This document shows positions 13,706-19,089 of a stretch of DNA of 22,077 nt, piece by piece. The notes below the pieces were generated by a model that was given only the letters and a program-made list of their open reading frames with translations, had not been told where the DNA came from and made no database searches. Location of the stretch: assembly GCA_016928975.1 (NCBI GenBank), contig JAFGJR010000148.1:1-22077 (forward strand), written 5' to 3'. Source of the DNA: Sedimentisphaerales bacterium. Lineage in GTDB: Bacteria > Planctomycetota > Phycisphaerae > Sedimentisphaerales > SG8-4. The translations under genes and the position numbers were made by a program. Position 1 is the stretch's first letter. The number at the start of each line of letters is the position of its first letter.

Positions 13706-13943
13706 GTTCCAACCTCTCAATCGCTGCAAGAACCTGTCTTACCTGGTATGCTTTCGCTTTGCCCTTGTCATTCTGGATGTTGACCCTTGGATCACCCTGC
13801 CAAGGCATCCGATAAATGCGATGGCTGGTCCCTTTCTGACGCGGCGACCCGAAGAAATGGTCGCACACCTTGCACAGGTCCGCAAAGCGCATACCCTTCG
13901 GGTTCTCCCGCATGCGAGCAACAATCTTCTCCACATCCATCAT
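13683..13943 (-). CDS. hicA: HicA-type mRNA interferase toxin
   Basis: An 86-aa protein with the HicA double-stranded-RNA-binding-like fold. MRFADLCKVCDHFFG is followed by QKGTSHRIYRMPWQGDPRV, where His41 is the conserved catalytic His, and by the hallmark NIQNDKGKAKAYQVRQVLAA. HicA toxins cleave mRNA and are held inactive by HicB, whose gene overlaps by 23 bases. Start choice: the frame opens with TTG at 13949, but the -10 box ends at 13950. The ATG at 13943 is seven bases past the -10 box, as for a leaderless message; a second ATG follows at 13940. No ribosome-binding site is seen. The pair lies between flavoprotein fragments C and B. Confidence 0.92.
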   Translation of the reverse strand: MMDVEKIVARMRENPKGMRFADLCKVCDHFFGSPRQKGTSHRIYRMPWQGDPRVNIQNDKGKAKAYQVRQVLAAIERLERERAEGA

Positions 13944-13949
13944 ATGCAA

Positions 13950-13978
13950 ATGATATCAATACTGATACTACGTGTCAA
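13950..13978 (-). promoter_or_regulatory. hicAB promoter with overlapping operator palindrome
   Basis: Perfect TTGACA (13978-13973), a 17-base spacer and TATCAT (13955-13950), with six bases to the hicA ATG. TATCA-ATAC-TGATA (13954-13967) is an inverted repeat covering the -10 and spacer, suited to a ribbon-helix-helix dimer such as HicB. Confidence 0.7.
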
Positions 13979-14029
13979 CAGAAACAGTCCGGTTTTTTCA
14001 AGCCTGCTTCCCACGAATCCGCGCCACCC

Positions 14030-14245
14030 CACAAGGCCATCGCCGTGCAGACACTCGATTGCATCAGCGAGATGATCATCCCCGGCTCGAGCTACTGGAA
14101 CATCGGCATCGGCCGAGCCAAAGGCGAAGTCGAGCACGACGAAGAAGCCCTTCGAACCATGCGAACCTTAGGCCAAAACATGGCCTGGCTGCTCAAGAGG
14201 ATCAACGCCTGACGCCACTTCCGAAGCTCAGGTTGGACCAATGGC
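14030..14245 (+). pseudogene. flavoprotein gene 3'-end fragment B
   Basis: The longest of the three tail fragments. It encodes AVQTLDCISEMIIPGSSYWN, then [20 protein letters not shown], then RTLGQNMAWLLKRINA and a stop, colinear with the intact flavoprotein except for a six-codon gap where that gene has NHFFLI. Similarity continues about 30 bases past the stop (TGACGCCACTTCC, GACCAA), so it is a DNA-level copy, not only protein-level conservation. No start or FMN-binding half is present. Confidence 0.85.
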
Positions 14246-14447
14246 ATGACGGAAACAAAGGCGACCGGCGCGGTTTCCGATGCAGGCGCGTCTGTCTCGC
14301 CGATTGTCCACGGCCCGCTTCGTGCCCCCACAGCAGATTTGCACGAGTTGGAAATACCGCGAATGACAAAGCTCACCTGCCAGGACCGCCCCAGTGACGA
14401 TGCCCCGCGAAAAGCGATGACGCGCCCCGGTCAGGTGCAGCGCCCGG
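14246..14447. other. short intergenic stretch after fragment B
   Basis: About 200 GC-rich bases between fragment B and the DUF4365 gene. No gene, promoter or clear hairpin seen. Confidence 0.3.
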
Positions 14448-15503
14448 CTAGCCACTCTCGATTCCTGTGTTCTCCTTAGACGGAGAGAACATCCACTCGA
14501 CAACGGCGCGGAGTCCTGCGTCTTTCAGCAGATCAGGCCGAGCTTCCTCAAGTTCTCCATCATCGCATTCGTACAGGAGATAGAGCGCGTTCACCCGCCG
14601 TTGCATCGGCGCAGTCGGATCGCGTAGCACGCTATCAAGAACACTGCTCGCTGCATCAAAACAACAGCAAATCACATCGAACAAACGCTCGCCGAGTCCT
14701 TGTGGCCCGCTAAATGCTTCCTCGTCACACAGTTCAAGCAACCGCCGGATCTCGGCTTCGCTGAGATCTTCGCACAGCGTAGCGGCGAATGAACCGACCT
14801 CCGCCTCCTCGCGGCTATTAGGATTGCCTGACCAGCGCCTCCGCCCGACTCCATAGCCAATGATAAACAGAGCTTCCTTGGCCGTATCGATATTTGGATC
14901 CATCAACAAGCGCCGGGCAAAAGCGCAGGTAATCTTCAGTTCCCGCGAATCGGGGTGGTTCGCGAGAATCTGGAAACCATCATGCCGTCTCTGGACATCT
15001 TCGCTCAAACACATGTCGGCCGATCGAAGGAGGATTCGCTCGTCCGCTCGAGCGTGGGCGAGGCCAGCGATCCCGCGAGAGAGTGCATCGGCGTCGAACT
15101 TCTTGCAGAACGGGACGTGAATCTGCTTCACGGGCAGTCGTTCGTTATAGCGCTCACGCTCAACGTAGTCTCGAACAGAAACCCAGGCAGCGATGTTCTT
15201 CGACGGCGAGTAGCACACGATGATGACTGGAACCATGAAGTTCAGCCAGTAGTCCAAGTGTCGTTCATCGACATTCACCACGAATTCATCTGCGGACGGA
15301 GCAAGGTAGGAGTCGCCCGCTTTGATCTGAACTCCAATCAGCCGACCCGATGCAATCTCCGCCTTCACCAACTCGATGAATCCGTCAACGCCGAGATCGT
15401 CTTCCTCATGAACCGGCCGAAATACGGACCCATGCTGATTAACGACCTTCTCGACGAAGATTACCCCAGCCTTACTAGTTGCCTTCGTCTTCTTGTACTT
15501 CAT
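14448..15503 (-). CDS. DUF4365 nuclease-like protein
   Basis: A 351-aa protein. Residues about 8-150 match DUF4365 (PF14280-type): HEEDDLGVDGFIELVKAEIA, then GRLIGVQIKAGDSYL. Asp40 together with Gln59-x-Lys61 forms a PD-(D/E)xK-like active site in the QxK variant seen in Mrr-type nucleases. Residues 150-351 are helical (FARRLLMDPNIDTAKEALFI, LSEAEIRRLLELCDEEAF) and may be a HEAT-like scaffold. DUF4365 proteins are often found near defence genes, and this one lies in an island of toxin-antitoxin modules, so defence is plausible but not shown. The ATG at 15503 has GAAGG about eight bases upstream. It stands alone, with no methylase or helicase partner visible. Confidence 0.75.
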   Translation of the reverse strand: MKYKKTKATSKAGVIFVEKVVNQHGSVFRPVHEEDDLGVDGFIELVKAEIASGRLIGVQIKAGDSYLAPSADEFVVNVDERHLDYWLNFMVPVIIVCYSPSKNIAAWVSVRDYVERERYNERLPVKQIHVPFCKKFDADALSRGIAGLAHARADERILLRSADMCLSEDVQRRHDGFQILANHPDSRELKITCAFARRLLMDPNIDTAKEALFIIGYGVGRRRWSGNPNSREEAEVGSFAATLCEDLSEAEIRRLLELCDEEAFSGPQGLGERLFDVICCCFDAASSVLDSVLRDPTAPMQRRVNALYLLYECDDGELEEARPDLLKDAGLRAVVEWMFSPSKENTGIESG

Positions 15504-15613
15504 GTCGTGGCCTTCGGCGAGCGCCTGACAATAACTATATTGACCCGCATAAGATGCGGTGTTCTGCTTTCTTGCCCGTATAAGACGTCGTTGGATCCCC
15601 TGCCAAAGGCACG
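15504..15613. other. upstream region of the DUF4365 gene
   Basis: Contains a perfect CCGCAT-AAG-ATGCGG hairpin (15545-15559), a related CCCGTATAAGACG motif 30 bases on, and a minus-strand TATAGT (15539-15534) as a possible -10 without a good -35. The inverted repeat may be an operator. Confidence 0.35.
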
Positions 15614-15722
15614 CTAGTATGACAGCGCTATTTCGGGCCTGATTGGCTCAGAAGGGCGGTGGCCACATGCGTTTTTCGGCGAAAAACGCAGATTTCGGCT
15701 GAAACTAGCGCTGTCGTACTAG
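15614..15722. mobile_element. 109-bp MITE-like hairpin element
   Basis: Terminal inverted repeats CTAGTATGACAGCGCTATTTC (15614-15634) and its near-perfect complement at 15701-15722 (one mismatch, one extra base). The centre holds a second perfect hairpin, GCGTTTTTCG-G-CGAAAAACGC (15669-15689). There is no coding capacity and no obvious target duplication. It lies downstream of promoter module copy 2 and may have truncated whatever that module once drove. Confidence 0.6.
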
Positions 15723-15780
15723 AATCCGTCAGTTCAAGGACTTGCGGCCAGCCCAGCCATCTATATCGGCATGTTATGCT

Positions 15781-15873
15781 GATCGCCTCTTGCACCGCCA
15801 CCATACGATTCTCTCCAACTGTCGCCCGCGATTTTAGCCTGTCCGGTCGGGCAGGTCAAGCTGGCAAGCTCGA
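15781..15873 (-). promoter_or_regulatory. repeat promoter-leader module, copy 2
   Basis: On the minus strand: TTGACC (15859-15854), a 17-base spacer, TAAAAT (15836-15831), GGAGAG (15816-15811) and ATG at 15804. It begins right after the stop of the zinc-ribbon gene at 15875. The ATG opens a frame of only 58 codons ending inside the MITE, so no real gene is left. The first codons (ATGGTGGCGG, GCAAGAG) are repeated at 16131-16154. Confidence 0.6.
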
Positions 15874-15874
15874 G

Positions 15875-16093
15875 TTATTCCCTGTCTCCCTGGATGATCA
15901 CTGCCCGGCATTGGGTACATTGATGTCCGGGTCTATGGCTTCTGCTGCGGATGATAACTTCGTCCACACCACCATTGAGTTGCCGAAACCACAGGTGTTG
16001 GTGGGAAAGGCCGATCACCAAGAATCCAAGCAGTGTGCCTTTCACAAGCGCCGTGCCCGGGACCATCTCACCATCGCAGTATGGACATTTCAT
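15875..16093 (-). CDS. small zinc-ribbon membrane-associated protein (DUF6487-like)
   Basis: A 72-aa protein. It starts MKCPYCDGEM, with a CxxC pair at residues 3-6, and has a second CxxC (CTQC) near residues 59-62, giving a zinc ribbon split by a middle segment. The middle, GTLLGFLVIGLSHQHLWFRQ, includes a short hydrophobic run. It resembles small proteins annotated as DUF6487, but this is by eye. GGAGGAT six bases before the ATG at 16093 gives a confident start. Its leader repeats the first 24 bases of the promoter-module leader (16131-16154, 21 of 24 identical to copy 2), and promoter module copy 2 begins just past its stop. The function is unknown. Confidence 0.7.
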   Translation of the reverse strand: MKCPYCDGEMVPGTALVKGTLLGFLVIGLSHQHLWFRQLNGGVDEVIIRSRSHRPGHQCTQCRAVIIQGDRE

Positions 16094-16130
16094 GTTGATC
16101 CTCCACAGATAACAGCAAGCTGGCTATCCG

Positions 16131-16154
16131 GATTGTCTCTTGCGCCGCCACCAT
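16131..16154 (-). repeat. partial copy of the promoter-module leader
   Basis: 24 bases starting ATGGTGGCGG on the minus strand, 21 identical to 15781-15804. Here the promoter half is absent. The ATG opens a 28-codon frame that overlaps the start of the zinc-ribbon gene, like the leader frame in copy 3. Confidence 0.55.
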
Positions 16155-16166
16155 CTTGCCGTACAC

Positions 16167-17315
16167 TCACTTTGAGGGCCAGTCAAATCCGATTCTTACG
16201 AAGCGGGGGCGGTAGATTCGGGCGTCTTTCGCCATCTGCCAGAAGTCCGTCGAATTGCAGACGTAGGTTAGAATCAGCTCGTCGGGAGCCGATATTTCGA
16301 GGTGTCCTTTCGCGGCGTAGCAGAAGTAGGTCTTGTGCCAGTCTGCGTCGGGACATTCATACACTTTCTGCGCCTTGCTCCAGGGACCCGCAGGGGTGGG
16401 AGAGGTTCGCATCAGGACGTCTTTGGACATGCCGTTTTCGGTGTAAATCGTTACATATTTCTCCAAAGAGCCCTGGTAGCTGACGGAGTATTCCGGCGCA
16501 GCACCGTTGAAGAGCCCGGAGGCGGCTGTCCAGTCGGATTGCCACTGGCCTTCGTGGTAAAACTGCCACGTGTCGAGATGGGTGATGCCATCGGATAATA
16601 CGCGGGCGACGATCACGCTCCTGCCTGAAGGACCTTTGCTCCAGTCTTCTTTCACGCCGTACAGGTAGATGTACGCTCCATCCAGCATAAGGCTTGAGCC
16701 AAAGAATGTGTTGCCACCTTTGGCGAATTCGGCGTAGGGGATTCTCAATTGCGCGATACGCCATCGGTCAGGGTCATCGTTGGGGTTCTCAATTTCCGCC
16801 AGCCACAGTCCGACGTGTTTGAACCCAAAGACGGAGTCGTCCTCTGTCTTGATGGTCTGGATCATGGTGATATACAGCTTGTCACTGGCGCGGACCCCGC
16901 CGAAAAGCCAGAACCAGCCCACGTGGTCCTGGGGTGTGATGAATGCTGAGGGCTTGCCTTGACTGTCAGTTCCCCAATGGAATGATATGTTGGCTTTCGA
17001 TACATCACGGCCCCGTTGGATGGCGATGGCGTTGTTGATCATCGTTGCATTGCTGTGTTTGCCATCGACGACAGGGCCTATCCATGAGTCGCTGAAGAGC
17101 CACAGGACCTTGTCTTTGCCCATATCGACGGAGGTCACTGCGTCACCGCCTGTCCAGCCATCCGATCGGGCGAAGGCCGCGTCGTACTCAGGCATCGGTT
17201 GGGCGGAATAGGATTTCGAAAGAGGTTCCGCCCCTCCGGCGACAGGTGAGAATCCCCACAGCACGAAGAGAGCCAAAACAAGCATGATACATCCGGCCGC
17301 CGGCGAACGAATCAT
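16167..17315 (-). CDS. secreted DUF4185-domain protein
   Basis: A 382-aa protein. Residues 1-30 form a signal peptide (MLVLALFVLWGFSPVAGGA, likely cut after GGA). The rest matches DUF4185, a five-bladed-propeller-like family related to glycoside hydrolases: DGWTGGDAVTSVDMGKDKVL, WLFSDSWIGPV, NNAIAIQRG, FGGVRASDKLYITMIQT, SVSYQGSLEKYVTIYTENGM and RTSPTPAGPWSKAQKVYE (blade-type repeats). It is probably periplasmic or extracellular and acts on or binds carbohydrate; the activity is not established from sequence. The frame is open up to 17429, but the ATG at 17315 gives a clean signal peptide, so I chose it. It seems transcribed alone. No residue loss is obvious. Confidence 0.85.
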   Translation of the reverse strand: MIRSPAAGCIMLVLALFVLWGFSPVAGGAEPLSKSYSAQPMPEYDAAFARSDGWTGGDAVTSVDMGKDKVLWLFSDSWIGPVVDGKHSNATMINNAIAIQRGRDVSKANISFHWGTDSQGKPSAFITPQDHVGWFWLFGGVRASDKLYITMIQTIKTEDDSVFGFKHVGLWLAEIENPNDDPDRWRIAQLRIPYAEFAKGGNTFFGSSLMLDGAYIYLYGVKEDWSKGPSGRSVIVARVLSDGITHLDTWQFYHEGQWQSDWTAASGLFNGAAPEYSVSYQGSLEKYVTIYTENGMSKDVLMRTSPTPAGPWSKAQKVYECPDADWHKTYFCYAAKGHLEISAPDELILTYVCNSTDFWQMAKDARIYRPRFVRIGFDWPSK

Positions 17316-17738
17316 AGTCCGGTGTACCTGTTCTTCAGCCTCGTCGTGCTGATCCGTTCTGTTGCATCGGCCTTCGGCTGAGACTGCGTAACGCGCAGTA
17401 GATCTGCGATTTACAGCGTCCTTTTGCATTCGTCAGGTCCTGCCAAAGCTCGTCTTACTCTGCACCTGGCCAAAACGGCCGAGGCGCACCTTGTGAGGAT
17501 CGGACTGCCCACTTGACATTCCATCATTCCACCGTTCCATCGTCAATCATCAATCGCGAATCGTGAGTCTTCAATGGCCCTTGCCGACCACGCGGATCAC
17601 GCCGGCGCCCTCGAAGGGCGCGCAACAGATTCACGTGGACGTTTGATTCTTGATTTGCTCAGGGCACTCCCCTATCCTGATGCCTTGTTCTCGACTGTTG
17701 GCTTGTTCAAGTAATCCAGACACGTCAGGGAGTGCGTT
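17316..17738. other. 423-base divergent intergenic region
   Basis: Between the DUF4185 and flavoprotein genes. It holds an inverted repeat ACTGCG-TAACG-CGCAGT (17383-17399), a short low-complexity stretch of ATC/TCAATC units (17537-17575, similar in style to the repeat at 10627), and a promoter for the flavoprotein gene. No gene is convincing. Confidence 0.4.
17650..17678 (+). promoter_or_regulatory. probable promoter of the flavoprotein gene
   Basis: TTGATT (17650-17655), a 17-base spacer and TATCCT (17673-17678). It leaves a leader of about 55 bases before the ATG at 17739, which has GGGAG as ribosome-binding site. Confidence 0.4.
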
Positions 17739-18314
17739 ATGAAGGTAATCGCCTTCAACGGCAGTGCACGCAAGGACGGCAACACAGCGATCCTGGTTTG
17801 CAGGGTCTTCGCGGAGCTGGAGAAGGAAGGCATCGAGACGGAACTGGTCCAACTGGCGGGCCAGCCCATCCACGGCTGCACCGCCTGCCGCCAATGCTTC
17901 CAAAACAAGGATCGGCGATGCGCCGTCGAGGACGACATCGCCAACGATTGCATCGCCAAGATGCTGGCTGCCGACGGCATCATCCTGGCCTCGCCGGTCT
18001 ACTTCGCGGACATCACGTCGGAAATGAAGGCCCTGATCGACCGTGCCGGCTACGTCGCCCGCGCCAACGACGACATGCTCAAACGCAAGATCGGGGCCGC
18101 CGTGATCGCGGCCCGCCGGGCGGGCTCCGTCCACGCCTTCGACTCGATCAACCATTTCTTCCTCATCAGCCAGATGATCGTCCCCGGCTCCAACTACTGG
18201 AATATGGGAATCGGCCGAGCCAAAGGCGAAGTGGAAAAGGACGAAGAGGGCCTCAAAACCATGCAAACTCTCGGCCAAAACATCGCCTGGCTGCTCAAGA
18301 AGATCAACACCTGA
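17739..18314 (+). CDS. flavodoxin-fold NADPH-dependent FMN reductase / iron-sulfur flavoprotein
   Basis: A 191-aa protein. The FMN phosphate-binding loop GSARKDGNT lies at residues 8-16. The cluster C47-x2-C50-x2-C53-x7-C61 ([16 protein letters not shown]) is the Cys pattern of archaeal and anaerobic iron-sulfur flavoproteins, which carry FMN and a 4Fe-4S cluster in electron transfer. [19 protein letters not shown] (about 85-103) is the usual flavin-contact region. It is a cytoplasmic redox protein, probably from an anaerobe. The ATG at 17739 has GGGAG about eight bases upstream. Its last 43 codons, and in one case 30 bases beyond the stop, are repeated in degenerate form at 12255, 13281 and 14030. 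The C-terminal part ([15 protein letters not shown]) is therefore the parent type, though the fragments are closer to one another than to it. Confidence 0.9.
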   Translation: MKVIAFNGSARKDGNTAILVCRVFAELEKEGIETELVQLAGQPIHGCTACRQCFQNKDRRCAVEDDIANDCIAKMLAADGIILASPVYFADITSEMKALIDRAGYVARANDDMLKRKIGAAVIAARRAGSVHAFDSINHFFLISQMIVPGSNYWNMGIGRAKGEVEKDEEGLKTMQTLGQNIAWLLKKINT

Positions 18315-18391
18315 CGCCACTTCCCAACGCAAGCTTCGACCAACGCGACAAGAGGAGAGAACACGACTGGCCCGGTCGCCGAATGCGATAG

Positions 18392-18622
18392 TCAGGCACG
18401 CGGCCGACCCTCCTTGTCACCTGCTGATTCACCCGATTCGAGCTTTCGTTTCTGAGTGGCTCCGACGATCAGAAAGGCGACACCAACACCGATGAGCCCA
18501 ATTCCAACCGCAGATGCTCCTTTTGAATGCAGAGCTGCGCTGAGCGCAACGCCAGCGCCCATAAAGCACACTCCGATAGCAATGAAGGCTATGGGATTTT
18601 TCTCACGGTTCTTACCTGGCAT
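18392..18622 (-). CDS. small two-helix membrane protein (76 aa)
   Basis: A 76-aa protein with two hydrophobic segments, IAFIAIGVCFMGAGVALSAAL (about 11-31) and AVGIGLIGVGVAFLIVGA (about 38-55), each rich in Gly and Ala. The N-terminus is basic (MPGKNREK) and the tail polar (KRKLESGESAGDKEGRPRA). No family was recognised; it resembles many small accessory membrane proteins. GGGAG six bases before the ATG at 18622 supports the start. Promoter module copy 3 lies directly upstream, and its leader frame of 23 codons overlaps the gene's start, suggesting translational coupling or leader-peptide control. It converges with the flavoprotein gene 77 bases away. Confidence 0.7.
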   Translation of the reverse strand: MPGKNREKNPIAFIAIGVCFMGAGVALSAALHSKGASAVGIGLIGVGVAFLIVGATQKRKLESGESAGDKEGRPRA

Positions 18623-18657
18623 TTGATCTCCCTTATCTCGACGTTAAACAGTGCCAC

Positions 18658-18727
18658 CATGCGACTCTCTCCAACTGCCGCGCACAATTGTAGCTTGTCT
18701 GGACAAGCAGGTCAAGCGGGCAGGCCT
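18658..18727 (-). promoter_or_regulatory. repeat promoter-leader module, copy 3
   Basis: On the minus strand: TTGACC (18715-18710), a 17-base spacer and TACAAT (18692-18687), then GGAGAG and ATG at 18660. The spacer carries a perfect palindrome CTTGTC-CA-GACAAG, suggesting an operator between -35 and -10. It drives the 76-aa membrane-protein gene. It starts right after the stop of the HEPN-like remnant. Confidence 0.65.
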
Positions 18728-18728
18728 C

Positions 18729-18866
18729 TCAGCAACCTGCCGCCAGCAGCCGCCTGATTTGTCCATATAGGCTCTGGGCAGAATCGTGGAAGAAACTCTC
18801 AAGGATCGCGTATTCCTCGATCTTGGCGAGGCCCAGCACTACGCGAAGGTCCGGCTCACCAGCATG
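18729..18866 (-). pseudogene. HEPN-like gene remnant (3' end)
   Basis: The last 45 codons (VLGLAKIEEYAILESFFHDS, then AQSLYGQIRRLLAAGC and a stop) resemble the final helix of the HEPN protein at 12440 (FALSLYERIKRLLEAGR). The DNA just past both stops also matches (GAGGCYTGCCCGC). The upstream part of this frame shows no HEPN similarity, so the 5' end seems lost. By-eye call only. Confidence 0.4.
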
Positions 18867-18971
18867 TAGGTCGGTGTTTTGCCTTGGCCGCACAAGAGAA
18901 CTGATGCCAGTTCCGAAGGTCCGCGAAGTTGTCCGTGAGTCTCTCGGCACTGCCAGGCATCTCACGTTCAT

Positions 18972-19000
18972 TTGCCTGCCCCCGCCAAATGTGTTACAAT
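18972..19000 (+). promoter_or_regulatory. promoter of the CotH-family gene
   Basis: TTGCCT (18972-18977), a 17-base spacer and TACAAT (18995-19000), about 90 bases upstream of the start. Good sigma-70 geometry. Confidence 0.55.
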
Positions 19001-19089
19001 AGTGAGTCTGGTGGGGCGAACGGGTTCGTCTCAAAGCCCACGCAGGGCGTGATTGGATACGAGGGTCACCGGGGTTCGTGAGGCTGAGG

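Larger units (their letters stand above)
18623..19089. other. 467-base region without an intact gene
   Basis: Holds, from left to right, promoter module copy 3, a HEPN-like gene remnant, about 100 bases of unexplained sequence, and the CotH gene promoter at 18972-19000. No complete gene was found. Confidence 0.5.

Noticed and set aside
13787..14212. Plus-strand frame of 141 codons ending in the flavoprotein-like tail
   Set aside because: Only the last part matches the flavoprotein; the N-terminal part is antisense to hicA. Treated as gene-end fragment B.
12255..14245. Flavoprotein-tail repeats as integron attC sites
   Set aside because: They keep a protein reading frame, lack GTTRRRY/RYYYAAC cores and hairpin arms, and are over 95 bases of coding-derived sequence; any recombination role would be of another kind.
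15628..15804. 58-codon minus-strand frame started by promoter module copy 2
   Set aside because: It runs through the MITE-like hairpin and shows no protein pattern; it may be the stub of a lost gene but is not called as one.
16170..16200. TTGACT with 17-base spacing to TACGGC upstream of the leader copy at 16154
   Set aside because: These bases encode the conserved end of the DUF4185 protein (FDWPSK), and the -10 match is poor.
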